Positions 8,671-17,188 of a stretch of 64,000 nucleotides of DNA are shown here, piece after piece (the first letter of the stretch is position 1; each line of letters starts with the position of its first letter). This DNA comes from Butyrivibrio fibrisolvens (lineage in GTDB: Bacteria; Bacillota; Clostridia; Lachnospirales; Lachnospiraceae), in NCBI RefSeq assembly GCF_023206215.1, contig NZ_CP065800.1, forward strand, positions 4,030,001-4,094,000. Reading direction: 5' to 3'. A program made the position numbers and the translations under genes. Under the pieces are notes generated by a model that saw only the letters and a list, made by a program, of their open reading frames with translations, did no database searches and was not told where the DNA came from.

Positions 8671-9192
8671 ATGCTTAAATATCTTGTCGCTTATGCAAGC
8701 GAAACCGGCAATACTCAGAAAATTGCCGAGGAAATATATAAAGCCATACCGGATACCCGCAAAGAGATGATCAATGTACGCTCTTTTGTAGGTCTTCATG
8801 AAGCTGAGAATTATTTTATCGGATACTGGGCCAATTGCGGAACCTGTTCCATGGAGATAATAGATCTTCTGTCCTCGCTTCATGGCAAAAACGTCGCTAT
8901 ATTCGGAACATGTGGTCTTGGCAATACAGATGCTTACTACAAGAAGCTTGAACTTGCAGCTACCACCTGGCTTCCAAGCGATAACAGAGTTCTAGGATCA
9001 TATTTTTGTCAGGGGCGAATGCCTGTTGAATTCAGACAAAAATATGAAGCCTGCCGTGGCAGATGTTCTGATGAGCAGCTTCAGATAGTGATAGATGCTT
9101 ATGATAAGGCAAAAGCACATCCAGACAGACAGGATCTATTAAAAGCCAACGTATTCACATGTGAGATGATCAAAAAAATAAAATCATTTTAA
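8671..9192 (+). CDS. Flavodoxin family protein
   Basis: 173 residues. The first strand and loop, KYLVAYASETGNTQKIAEEIY, are the FMN-phosphate site of flavodoxins. A second conserved stretch, NVAIFGTCGLGNTDAYYKKL (about residues 74-93), corresponds to the isoalloxazine loop. An unusual feature is the stretch GYWANCGTCSMEI near residue 51, which contains a CGTC dithiol-like motif where short flavodoxins have their 60s loop. It probably carries electrons with FMN to an unidentified reductase. AGAGGTGATC supports the start. It is alone, followed by a shared terminator. Confidence 0.82.
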   Translation: MLKYLVAYASETGNTQKIAEEIYKAIPDTRKEMINVRSFVGLHEAENYFIGYWANCGTCSMEIIDLLSSLHGKNVAIFGTCGLGNTDAYYKKLELAATTWLPSDNRVLGSYFCQGRMPVEFRQKYEACRGRCSDEQLQIVIDAYDKAKAHPDRQDLLKANVFTCEMIKKIKSF

Positions 9193-9233
9193 AAAAGACA
9201 ATGCTTATAAATAGATGTAAGCATTGTCTTTTT
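9192..9233. terminator. Bidirectional rho-independent terminator
   Basis: A perfect 16-bp stem, AAAAAGACAATGCTTA (9192-9207) with TAAGCATTGTCTTTTT (9218-9233), loop of 10. T-runs on both strands; it ends both the flavodoxin and the convergent beta-galactosidase transcripts. Confidence 0.9.
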
Positions 9234-9241
9234 GTATTGTT

Positions 9242-11302
9242 CTATATTTCGAACACAGCTACTCCGTACCCCGGAAGTTTATATGCCCCTTTTGCGCTTT
9301 GACCATTAAGGACATCTACCATATCCTGCTTTAGTTCAATAGTAGCATCTGACTTGTCAAAATTAAGAACAAAGAGCCAGTTCCATGCACCGTCAGTTCT
9401 GACTGCCAGCTCGCATTCCTGTGGAACATCTATGAATTCTTCAAAGGGACTGCTTACACCTAACATTTTAAAAAGTCCCATTGCTGCCTCTTCTGAGAAT
9501 GTGCTTCCAAATGAGTAAACACGACCATTGCCATATATATTCTTAATAAGCGCCGGCTCATCCTTTATATATGTACTGTCATATACACCTTTAATCTGCG
9601 CTGTATCGGATGTAACCATAAACTGATCAAAGAAGCACTTGGCAGGAATCCTGTATTTCTGGGGACTGTCACCTTGTTTGACAACATATATATTCTCTTC
9701 ATCCGGAGCTTCAGGTGTAAACTCTGTAACGATACATCCTGTCATCTCCTTAAACACTCCGGGGAGATCGTCCATAGTCACATGACCTTCCTTGGTCTTG
9801 AGTCCTGCCCTGCAGCCAAGAAGGAGTTTTCCACCATTTCGAACATATTCTTTTAGTATACCTGCTTCTTTGTCATCAACAACTACGGCATGAGGGAATA
9901 TAAGCAGTTCATACTTCTCAAGACTCTCTGCAGAAGTATCCGGTTCCAGATAGATATAGTCTATAGGTGTATGAGTCCTTGCAGCTGCAGCATATATGCC
10001 ATTTTGGCTTATATCTTCAAGCATACTATGCCACTTGTCACACTGCGCATCCCACTGATTATCCCAGGTCCTGACAACAGCAACCTTAGCAACATATCTG
10101 CTTCCACATATTCTTGAAAGCTTCTTAACATCCTCGCAGACATGCTTTACCTCCCTGATCCTGCGATTGTCCCTGTTTGAATAATCCAGTATTCCATGCC
10201 AATATATCTCTGTTCCTATAGTAGATGTCCTCCATCTAAAATATGAAACAAACTCCGCACCATGTGCAATAGACTGCATGGTCCACAGTCTTATCTGACC
10301 TGGTCTTGGACATGGCATTATCATTCTGGTAGTCCATCCGCCGGCTCCCGACTGCTGTTCCATTATTCCAAAAGGCTGTGAGATGCTTCTTACTTCAGTA
10401 AGATTCTTACTCCACATACGATCAAGGATATCTCTTGAGCTTCTTTTCTCATAATATTCATCATATGCAAAATCAGGATATGAATCATAAGTATAAAAAT
10501 CAAGTGACTCCTTGTTCATCGCATGATTATCAAGGTTGAACATTCCATTGGTAGTGATAAAATCTCCTTCTTTTAAATACTTGCGGATAATATCACTTTG
10601 AAGCTTAATATAGCTTCTTGCAGTATCTGATACGAACCTTCTGTAATCAAGGTTCTGGTGCGGGTTACCTACATTGTGGTTGGTCTGACGTGGGATATGT
10701 ACTTCAGAAAAAGAAGAATATGTCTGATTCCAGAATCTGGTGCCCCATGCAGCATTGAGAGATTCAAGATTTTCATACTTATTCTGTACCCAGCTTCTGA
10801 ATGCAGCATCATCACTTTCAGAGTAGAATTCATCGGTTTCGCAGTTAATCTCATTATCAATCTGCCATCCGATGATCGCAGGATGGGAAGCAAAGTGAGA
10901 GGCAAGATGCTCTGTTATGAGGGCGGTCTTTTGTCTGTATATTATGCTGCTGTGATTAACATGACATCTCTCACCATGATAGACAAGACTTCCGTCTCTC
11001 TTTGCATTCAGTACTTCAGGATATTTCTCAGTCAGCCATGCAGGAGGTGTTGCTGTAGGAGTACAGAATATGACCTTCATATTCGTGCGGCTGCACAGAT
11101 CAAGGAACTCATCCCAGAAATCATCAACATAAGTTCCTTCTACCGGTTCTGTAAGATTCCATGAGAACTCTCCTACTCTTATAACTTCAATACCTGTTTT
11201 CTTCATCCTAAAAAGGTCATCTTCCCACATTTCTTTTGGCCAGTGTTCAGGATAATAGCAGGTTCCAATCGTAATCTTCTTTCCATCAAGTAATGAATTC
11301 AT
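9242..11302 (-). CDS. Beta-galactosidase, glycoside hydrolase family 42
   Basis: 686 residues from the ATG with AAAGGGGAGACAT just upstream; an upstream in-frame start without a ribosome site was rejected. The fold is a TIM barrel (GTCYYPEHWPKEMWEDDL, TPTATPPAWL), with the probable acid/base glutamate in WQIDNEIN (about residue 151) and the nucleophile in FGIMEQQSGAGGW (about 315), then a trimerisation domain with a flavodoxin-like fold and a small C-terminal beta domain. No signal peptide, so it acts in the cytosol on imported beta-galactosides. No transporter or regulator is adjacent. The precise substrate cannot be read from sequence. Confidence 0.93.
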   Translation of the reverse strand: MNSLLDGKKITIGTCYYPEHWPKEMWEDDLFRMKKTGIEVIRVGEFSWNLTEPVEGTYVDDFWDEFLDLCSRTNMKVIFCTPTATPPAWLTEKYPEVLNAKRDGSLVYHGERCHVNHSSIIYRQKTALITEHLASHFASHPAIIGWQIDNEINCETDEFYSESDDAAFRSWVQNKYENLESLNAAWGTRFWNQTYSSFSEVHIPRQTNHNVGNPHQNLDYRRFVSDTARSYIKLQSDIIRKYLKEGDFITTNGMFNLDNHAMNKESLDFYTYDSYPDFAYDEYYEKRSSRDILDRMWSKNLTEVRSISQPFGIMEQQSGAGGWTTRMIMPCPRPGQIRLWTMQSIAHGAEFVSYFRWRTSTIGTEIYWHGILDYSNRDNRRIREVKHVCEDVKKLSRICGSRYVAKVAVVRTWDNQWDAQCDKWHSMLEDISQNGIYAAAARTHTPIDYIYLEPDTSAESLEKYELLIFPHAVVVDDKEAGILKEYVRNGGKLLLGCRAGLKTKEGHVTMDDLPGVFKEMTGCIVTEFTPEAPDEENIYVVKQGDSPQKYRIPAKCFFDQFMVTSDTAQIKGVYDSTYIKDEPALIKNIYGNGRVYSFGSTFSEEAAMGLFKMLGVSSPFEEFIDVPQECELAVRTDGAWNWLFVLNFDKSDATIELKQDMVDVLNGQSAKGAYKLPGYGVAVFEI

Positions 11303-11355
11303 ATGTCTCCCCTTTGTAATAAACGGCATTTAGAATATACGACTAAGTTACTTAT

Positions 11356-11409
11356 CAGTGTACTGACTCATTCATATTTGATCAAATATAAACAAACCAG
11401 CGCACCAGG
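11356..11409 (+). repeat. Dispersed repeat, family D copy 2
   Basis: CAGTGTACTGACTCATTCAT followed by ATTTGATCAAAT. It is nearly identical over about 30 bases to the inverted copy at 44961-44993 and more divergent from 8527-8572. It lies in the 307-bp gap between the divergently placed starts and ends of bga (11302) and thrS (11610); nothing else is recognised there except a short hairpin (GCACACCAAAAGAGC... region near 11540) next to the thrS end. Confidence 0.65.
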
Positions 11410-11609
11410 TTAAAATAATTTTACATCCATTAAGGTCTTATCTACAATACGTAAATACCGTGTTGTGAGGGCTTTGCAATACTGTCCGCAGGATCGTAGC
11501 TGCAAAGAAAACGTATATTGGGAAAGTGTTTTTTCTGCACACCAAAAGAGCACAGCCATATACACAGCTGTGCTCAATGTCTTTACAAATTTTTACTTAT
11601 CTATGATCA

Positions 11610-13448
11610 TTACTCTTCATCAAGAGACTGGATAAGTTCAAGTGATCTTTCGAGATTCATCTTATTGCACATCTCAACAAACTTCTTGAAAGGTACATTC
11701 TGAATCTGCTTGTTAGAACCGCGAACATTGATAGAAACTGTTCCTTCAGCGGCTTCTTTGTCACCGATTACAAGGATATACGGATCCTTGTAGTTCTTGA
11801 ACTTCTTGATCTTCTCTTTCATGTTGCTATCGCTTGTATCAAGCTCTACACGAACATGGTTGGCTGTAAGCTCATTAGCGATCTTAGTTGCATACTCGTT
11901 GTGCTCTTCTCTGATCGGAACGATACCAACCTGATAAGGTGAGAGCCAGAATGGGAATGCGCCCTTGAAGTGCTCTGTGATGATACCGATGAAACGCTCA
12001 AGTGAACCATAGATAGCTCTGTGAACTACTACTGGCTGCTTCATTGTGCCATCCTTGTCCTGATATGTAAGCTCGAAGTTGTGAGGAAGCTGGAAGTCAA
12101 GCTGCATAGTACCACACTGCCATTCACGTCCAAGAGCATCCTTGATCTGAAGGTCGATCTTAGGACCATAGAAAGCACCGTCGCCGGCATTGATCTCATA
12201 ACCGCCTTCGCCGTACTTGTCATCGAGGATCTCTTTAAGTGCAGCTTCTGCCTTGTTCCATACTTCTATGTCGCCCATGAAGTCATCAGGTCTTGTAGAG
12301 AACTCTGCACGATATGTGATACCGAATGTTCCATAGATCTCATCAGCTATATTCATAACATCATTGATCTCAGACTTGATCTGCTCTTCTGTTACGAATG
12401 TATGGTCATCATCCTGACGGAACTCCTGTACTCTGAAGAGTCCGTTCATCTGGCCTGACTTCTCTTTACGGTGAAGTACATCATACTCACTGTAACGGAT
12501 AGGAAGCTCTTTATAAGAGTGATTTGTTCTCTTATAAGCCATCATAGCGTTAGGGCAGTTCATAGGCTTAGCAGCCATTGTATCTTCTGCTTCAAGTGAG
12601 AAGCGTGCTGCTGTTTCATCACTTGAGATTGTATCTTCTGCCTTAGTTCCGTCTGTAATACCCGGAACCATAAACATGTTGTTAACATAGTGAGCCCAGT
12701 GACCTGAGATAAGCCAGAGCTTCTTGTTGTTGATAAGTGGAGCAGAGATCTCTGTGTATCCATGCTTTTCCTGGATCTCTCTTGAGAATTTAAGGAGTTC
12801 CTGATACATCCTCCAACCTCTTGGAAGCCAGTAAGCCATACCCGGTGCTGTCTCATTGAACATGAACAGATCAAGGTCCTTACCGATCTTCTTGTGGTCA
12901 CGCTCCATAGCTTCCTTGATCATAGCAAGGTGAGCCTTGAGCTGATTCTTATCAGGGAATGCATAGATGTATACTCTCTGCATGTGATCGCGCTTCTCAT
13001 CGCCTCTCCAGTAAGCTGCTGATACAGACTTAACCTGATATGAGCAGTTCATAAGCTCCTGAGAGTTGGCAACGTGAGGTCCACGGCAAAGGTCTACATA
13101 ATCTTCACCTGTATAGTAAACTGTGATTGTCTCATCTTCAGGAAGATCCTGGATAAGCTCTGTCTTGAACTTCTGATCTTTGAAAATTTCAAGAGCTTCT
13201 GCCTTTGAGACTTCTTTTCTAGTCCAGTCTTCTCTTCTCTTGATGATCTCACGCATCTTGTCTTCGATAGTCTTGAAATCATCAGGGCTTATTGACTTAT
13301 TAAGAACGAAATCATAATAAGCACCATCATCAATCTGAGGTCCTATAGCATACTGAACATTTTCTTTGCCATAGATTTCAATAACTGCTTTTGCAAGAAT
13401 ATGAGCCAGTGAATGACGATATACCTGCAGGAATTCTTCTTTTTCCAT
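11610..13448 (-). CDS. thrS: Threonyl-tRNA synthetase lacking the TGS domain
   Basis: 612 residues from the ATG with AAAGGAG 7 bases upstream. The protein starts almost directly with the editing domain: RHSLAHILAKAV carries the HxxxH motif, and DLCRGPHV its distal Cys/His pair. The class II catalytic core follows: motif 1 around MYQELLKFSREIQEKHG, motif 2 LHRKEKSGQMNGLFRVQEF, motif 3 GSLERFIGIITEHF, with zinc ligands in MNCPNAM, DDDHTF and VVHRAIYG; then an anticodon-binding domain. The N-terminal TGS domain (about 60 residues) of standard ThrS is absent. Charges tRNA-Thr with threonine. Controlled by the T-box upstream. Confidence 0.96.
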   Translation of the reverse strand: MEKEEFLQVYRHSLAHILAKAVIEIYGKENVQYAIGPQIDDGAYYDFVLNKSISPDDFKTIEDKMREIIKRREDWTRKEVSKAEALEIFKDQKFKTELIQDLPEDETITVYYTGEDYVDLCRGPHVANSQELMNCSYQVKSVSAAYWRGDEKRDHMQRVYIYAFPDKNQLKAHLAMIKEAMERDHKKIGKDLDLFMFNETAPGMAYWLPRGWRMYQELLKFSREIQEKHGYTEISAPLINNKKLWLISGHWAHYVNNMFMVPGITDGTKAEDTISSDETAARFSLEAEDTMAAKPMNCPNAMMAYKRTNHSYKELPIRYSEYDVLHRKEKSGQMNGLFRVQEFRQDDDHTFVTEEQIKSEINDVMNIADEIYGTFGITYRAEFSTRPDDFMGDIEVWNKAEAALKEILDDKYGEGGYEINAGDGAFYGPKIDLQIKDALGREWQCGTMQLDFQLPHNFELTYQDKDGTMKQPVVVHRAIYGSLERFIGIITEHFKGAFPFWLSPYQVGIVPIREEHNEYATKIANELTANHVRVELDTSDSNMKEKIKKFKNYKDPYILVIGDKEAAEGTVSINVRGSNKQIQNVPFKKFVEMCNKMNLERSLELIQSLDEE

Positions 13449-13528
13449 TCTAAATCTCCTTTTCTGCACTTTGTGTGTTTCGAGTGCAAGGGATGATCTT
13501 TGCTAAGATGAGGATCATCTTTAAGCTT

Positions 13529-13755
13529 AAAAAAGCCCTTTGCACTACTGTTACGTAATGCAAAGGGCGTATTTAACGCGGTTCCACCTTGCTTATCCTA
13601 AAAAGGATATCTCATTGGGATTATAACGGAATCACCGTGCCGGATTGGGGCCTCTCAGAGTTAGTTTTCAGACAGCCTCCTTCCAGACACTCACAGCACG
13701 GGAGATCCCGGTGTCATTCTCTGAGGAATTACAGCAACTTACTCTTCTCGTCAAC
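13529..13755 (-). promoter_or_regulatory. T-box leader (threonine) with terminator, controlling thrS
   Basis: Read on the minus strand, it begins GACGAGAAGAGTA (13752-13740), has a long stem I closed by CCTCAGAG / CTCTGAG, the hallmark T-box AAGGTGGAACCGCG (13590-13577), and ends in a strong terminator GCCCTTTGCA / TGCAAAGGGC (13568-13535) followed by TTTTTT. A likely specifier codon ACT (Thr) lies at 13665-13663, directly before the 3' side of stem I. Uncharged tRNA-Thr is expected to stabilise the antiterminator and switch thrS on. Confidence 0.93.
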
Positions 13756-13852
13756 GATTTAATAATACAGTTCAATATACATATACTGAAACTATATTTT
13801 GAATTTCTATGATTATATGCCCTTAAAATTCATTTGTAAAGGCATCATCATA

Positions 13853-13881
13853 AGCTTTTTAATTCAGCTTTATAAAAAGCT
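13853..13881 (-). terminator. Weak hairpin after the SEC-C gene
   Basis: AGCTTTTT (13853-13860) pairs with AAAAAGCT (13874-13881). It follows the stop of the SEC-C gene at 13895 on the minus strand, but no extra T-run is present. Confidence 0.35.
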
Positions 13882-13894
13882 AAAAGGTTAGCTA

Positions 13895-14407
13895 TTATTC
13901 AGCTTTGTTTCTTCCATGGCACTTCTTATACTTCTTGCCACTTCCGCATGGACATGGATCATTAGGATAGATTTTCTGAGCATTGTGAACTGTACGTGAG
14001 TTCTTCTGCTCTTTGTAAAGCTCTTTTCTCTTATCTTCATCGAAGATATCATTCCATTCAGGAAGACCATAGAGCCAGTCAGCTTCTGCTGCAACCATGT
14101 TCTTATAAAGCTTCTCTTTATCGAATGCAAGGCTTACAACAGTATCCTCTTCCATGTTCTCGATATCATTGGCAACTTTAAGGCTTTCATCGATACCATC
14201 AAGGAAACCTGTCATTGTCATAATATCAATACCATATTTGTCAGCGAGTTCCTTAACTGTTCCCTTTACTTCTTCATCAGGGTTCTTAAGAAGCTGTGCG
14301 TAAATATCTTTTTCTTTGCCAAAATAATCTGTCCATAATCTCTGGAGATCACCCTTATTGGCTGTCTCTGAATAAGCCATGTCTCTCCACTGTTTAAGTA
14401 ATGCCAT
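13895..14407 (-). CDS. SEC-C metal-binding motif protein, small
   Basis: 170 residues. It begins MALLKQWRDMAYSE, is helical and acidic (DGIDESLKVANDIENMEED) and ends in a SEC-C zinc motif, CPCGSGKKYKKCHGRNKAE. The N-terminal 145 residues resemble short SEC-C proteins common in Clostridia; no enzyme motif is visible. AGCAGG precedes the start by about 9 bases. It is transcribed in the same direction as thrS, but the T-box lies between them. Apart from the motif it shows no similarity to the SEC-C protein at 1361-2230. Confidence 0.78.
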   Translation of the reverse strand: MALLKQWRDMAYSETANKGDLQRLWTDYFGKEKDIYAQLLKNPDEEVKGTVKELADKYGIDIMTMTGFLDGIDESLKVANDIENMEEDTVVSLAFDKEKLYKNMVAAEADWLYGLPEWNDIFDEDKRKELYKEQKNSRTVHNAQKIYPNDPCPCGSGKKYKKCHGRNKAE

Positions 14408-14591
14408 ATTCTGTAACCTGCTTTCTTATATAATCTTTGATAATCTTCGCCTGTAGACAATGTCCCACATTAAGGCTTTCATTATCATACTCTATTAAAC
14501 TCAAAATATCAACAACCTATAACTTCACCCTACAAACTGCCTAAAAAACAGTCGAAATTTTATGACATTATTACATAAAATTTACGATTTG

Positions 14592-14620
14592 TTGCCATAA
14601 CCCCTGACGTGTGCTAGAAT
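14592..14620 (+). promoter_or_regulatory. Sigma-A type promoter for the LytM-like/bactofilin pair
   Basis: TTGCCA (14592-14597), 17-base spacer, TAGAAT (14615-14620) with an extended -10 TG. It lies 36 bp before the GTG start of the next gene. Confidence 0.7.
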
Positions 14621-14655
14621 ACGAACTACAGGTCCGTAAGGGTGGAGGTTAATGA

Positions 14656-15453
14656 GTGATGGGTAAAGTACTACAGCCGCGTAAGCACCGCCATAAAAGA
14701 CACTATACATTTATGATCATTTCTGGTGATTCTGACAGGAAAAGCAAGCAGATTCATCTGGGGCATGTGGCAACACAGGTGCTGGCATTTTCTCTTTTTG
14801 CAATACTTGTTGCAATCGTATGTTATATCGCATATATTACGCTTCGTTTTAAAAATTTACAAAGTTCTAATTCTCAAACTCTGTCAAGTATGCAGGCAGT
14901 TATAGATAATCAGCAGCAGATGATAAGTGATCTGTCTGCTCAGAATTCAAGTCTGCAGACTGCCAATTCTGAACTTCAGGCAGGATATGAGCAGGTCAGC
15001 AAAGCTCTTAATATAATGGTTGACGATGAGGAAGCCAATGAAGCTGCACAGATAGAAGCCGCTCTTCCAAAAGGTTTCCCTCTATCGAGTCAGGCATCAT
15101 ATGAGTCCCGCATAGATGATCCGTCTTCTGACTCCAAAGATACTGCCAAGGAAGGCAATCCTATTCTTGTATTTAATGCAAGTGCAGGATCTCATGTAGT
15201 AGCTTCCGGTACAGGAACAGTTCTGACTATTACATCAGATTCCAAATATGGCAAATGTATCACTATAGATCATGGCAACGGATACAAAAGTATATACCGT
15301 CTATCCGGCACTGTGCTTGTAGAAGAAGGCGATACTGTGAGCCGCGGTACTGCTCTTTTCCTTATAGGGGACAAAGGGACTACACTCGGCTATCAGATCC
15401 AGTACAACGATGAATATGTTAACCCGGAAGATATGATCGAGATCAACGGTTAA
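14656..15453 (+). CDS. Membrane-anchored degenerate LytM (M23-like) protein
   Basis: 265 residues if translation starts at GTG 14656 (GGAGG 7 bases away); ATG 14659 is almost as good. After a basic N-terminus there is one membrane segment (about residues 39-63), a coiled coil (about 68-120, Ser/Gln-rich) and a C-terminal LytM/M23 domain (about 168-262): GSHVVASGTGTVLTI, KCITIDHGNGYKSIYRLSG, TVSRGTALFLIGDKG. The zinc ligands of active M23 enzymes are missing: the usual YxHLS is YRLSG and the usual HxH is YQI. It is probably a non-catalytic peptidase partner or activator. It lies 43 bp before a bactofilin gene, a pairing known from cell-shape systems. Confidence 0.8.
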   Translation: MMGKVLQPRKHRHKRHYTFMIISGDSDRKSKQIHLGHVATQVLAFSLFAILVAIVCYIAYITLRFKNLQSSNSQTLSSMQAVIDNQQQMISDLSAQNSSLQTANSELQAGYEQVSKALNIMVDDEEANEAAQIEAALPKGFPLSSQASYESRIDDPSSDSKDTAKEGNPILVFNASAGSHVVASGTGTVLTITSDSKYGKCITIDHGNGYKSIYRLSGTVLVEEGDTVSRGTALFLIGDKGTTLGYQIQYNDEYVNPEDMIEING

Positions 15454-15496
15454 CGGCTAAATCTAAAGTAAAGACTAAGTGAAGGGAGAACATAAA

Positions 15497-15934
15497 ATGT
15501 TCAACAGTAGTAAAACAAAGACACCCCCCATCAGTACCTATGAGGATGAAGCTCAGAAAGTTGTAACTTTGATAGGCTCTGGCGCAACCTGTGAAGGAGC
15601 TTTCAGCGCGCGTGACACCACAAGGATCGACGGAACCATAAATGGTCCTGTGCATATCGAGGGAAGTCTTATCGTAGGCCAAAGCGGCAAGATCAACGGT
15701 GATGTAACAGCCCAGAATGTATTCCTTGCAGGAGAGATCAACGGCAACATCGACTGTAACTCAGGCAAACTCGAAGTAAGTGACAGCGGCAAGCTTATAG
15801 GCGATGTCACGACCAAGAGCATCGTAATCGATGAAAATGCTATCTTCCAGGGCAAATGTACCATGACTACAGATATCAACTCAGCAACTACTGCCAAAGA
15901 AAGAGCTGCAGCTACAGTTGCTGACAAGAACTAA
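15497..15934 (+). CDS. Bactofilin (polymer-forming cytoskeletal protein)
   Basis: 145 residues from the ATG with GAAGGGAG 8 bases upstream. Residues about 27-125 form the bactofilin beta-helix repeats: TLIGSGATCEGAFSARDTTR, DGTINGPVHIEGSLIVGQSG, KINGDVTAQNVFLAGEINGN and IDCNSGKLEVSDSGKLIGDV. Flanked by short unstructured tails. Bactofilins polymerise without nucleotide and scaffold cell-wall enzymes at the membrane. The gene follows the degenerate LytM protein, so the pair likely acts together on the wall or cell shape. A strong terminator follows. Confidence 0.92.
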   Translation: MFNSSKTKTPPISTYEDEAQKVVTLIGSGATCEGAFSARDTTRIDGTINGPVHIEGSLIVGQSGKINGDVTAQNVFLAGEINGNIDCNSGKLEVSDSGKLIGDVTTKSIVIDENAIFQGKCTMTTDINSATTAKERAAATVADKN

Positions 15935-16000
15935 GCTATATATCAAAACCGGATTAATTTATATATAGCGCTTCAATACAAAGATAAGACATTATAATCA

Positions 16001-16045
16001 TAAAAACCAAAAAGAAGACCTGACCGGTCTTCTTTTTGGTTTTTA
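16001..16045. terminator. Bidirectional rho-independent terminator
   Basis: A perfect 20-bp stem, TAAAAACCAAAAAGAAGACC paired with 16026-16045, loop of 5 bases. It separates the bactofilin gene from the convergent yerC-like gene and has A- and T-runs on both sides. Confidence 0.92.
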
Positions 16046-16093
16046 TATAGCATATAGCATTACATCAAGATTGTGCTGACATACTCTGTCAAA

Positions 16094-16378
16094 TCACTGA
16101 AGTCTTTCAAAGACCATCTCATATCCGTCATCGCCATAATTAAGTGATCTGTTAACACGGCTTATTGTAGCTGTAGAAGCGCCTGTCTTCTCTGCAATCT
16201 CAAGATATGTCTTTTTGTCTCTGAGCATTGATGCTACTTCAAATCTCTGTGAAAGAGATAACAGTTCATTCACAGTACAAAGGTCTTCGAAAAAGCTATA
16301 ACACTCTTCCTTATTCTGCAAGCAAAGAATTGCTTCAAACAGATGATCTACAGAATCGGTATGAATTTTCTTATTCAT
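16094..16378 (-). CDS. YerC/YecD family TrpR-like regulator
   Basis: 94 residues from the ATG at 16378, which has GGAGG 11 bases upstream. MNKKIHTDSVDHLFEAILCL, then NELLSLSQRFEVASMLRDKK, then the helix-turn-helix TYLEIAEKTGASTATISRVN, as in the YerC/YecD branch of the Trp repressor superfamily. These proteins are presumed DNA-binding dimers in the cytosol; the effector and targets are not known here. No tryptophan genes are nearby. A TTG 18 bases upstream is in frame but overlaps the ribosome site. Confidence 0.9.
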   Translation of the reverse strand: MNKKIHTDSVDHLFEAILCLQNKEECYSFFEDLCTVNELLSLSQRFEVASMLRDKKTYLEIAEKTGASTATISRVNRSLNYGDDGYEMVFERLQ

Positions 16379-16658
16379 ATTTTGGTATTCCTCCAATTTG
16401 ATTTACTTGATTATTATGTGCTTTATTCCTTGAATATTTTAACATAGTAAAGTTGTAAAGTAAAGTCAAGAGCTGTTTTAGGTTATTACTTTATTCTTTT
16501 GTTATAATTTTCTAAAAAGATGCAAAAATCATCTTTACTTTTGTTTATATTTGTGATAACCTAGATTTGTTGTTTGAGTAAGTATGTTGGCTATAGACTT
16601 TATACAAACATCAGACAGCGTAGTGATTACTTTTTTATTATCCAGTGGAGGTATTACA

Positions 16659-16859
16659 ATGAACAAAGGTACAGTTAAGTGGTTCAACAATCAGAAAGGC
16701 TATGGTTTCATCTCTGATGAAGCTGGTAACGATGTATTCGTACACTATTCAGGACTCAACATGGAAGGCTTCAAGTCTCTCGACGAAGGCGCTTCTGTAG
16801 AGTATGATGTAATCCAGGGCGAAAAAGGACCTCAGGCAGTAAACGTAAACAAGCTTTGA
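16659..16859 (+). CDS. Cold-shock protein, CspA family
   Basis: 66 residues from ATG with TGGAGG 8 bases upstream: [20 protein letters not shown] with both RNA-binding motifs, KGYGFI (RNP1) and DVFVHY (RNP2). A single-stranded nucleic-acid-binding beta-barrel that melts RNA structure. A TATAAT at 16503-16508 upstream would give a 5' leader of about 145 bases, in line with the long leaders typical of csp mRNAs, although the -35 is poor. A terminator follows after about 100 bp. Confidence 0.95.
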   Translation: MNKGTVKWFNNQKGYGFISDEAGNDVFVHYSGLNMEGFKSLDEGASVEYDVIQGEKGPQAVNVNKL

Positions 16860-16962
16860 TATTAAAATAATATCGAAGACATCCCATCTATAGTACGGAT
16901 GTTAGCTTTTAAGTAAGGTCCGCCTTAACATAAAGCAAAGATTTATTTTACTCCAACAATTA

Positions 16963-16990
16963 ACCGGAGCAGCCAAGCTGCTCCGGTTTT
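16963..16990 (+). terminator. Rho-independent terminator of the cold-shock gene
   Basis: ACCGGAGCAGC (16963-16973), loop CAA, GCTGCTCCGGT (16977-16987), then TTT. Confidence 0.9.
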
Positions 16991-17023
16991 GTATTATAAG
17001 AACTTATTCATCAAATAGCAAGA

Positions 17024-17180
17024 GTACGACTTTTTGAACGTAAATATGATTCAATGAATCGGTTGGTAAATAGGCCCAATGCCGAAGGCATTCTCAATTG
17101 GCCTATTTACTGCATTTTTGAATCTTTGATTCAAAAATGTATGACTTCTTGAACGTAAATATGATTCACTGAACCGGTTT
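17024..17180 (-). repeat. Structured dispersed repeat, family A copy 1
   Basis: Fills most of the 329-bp gap 16860-17188. On the minus strand: hairpin CATTTTTGAATC/GATTCAAAAATG; long stem GTAAATAGGCC/GGCCTATTTAC enclosing bulge AATTGAG and hairpin AATGCC-TTC-GGCATT; then ACCAACCGATTCATTGAATC and TTTACGTTCAA. A second, partial copy of the 3' part (about 17140-17180) precedes it, so the unit is partly duplicated. Related copies are at 20468-20611 and 29793-29968. Confidence 0.75.
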
Positions 17181-17188
17181 ACATCCGA

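Noticed and set aside
9892-11164. Several long plus-strand frames in the 9.2-11.3 kb region
   Set aside because: They are antisense to the beta-galactosidase gene and lack ribosome sites.
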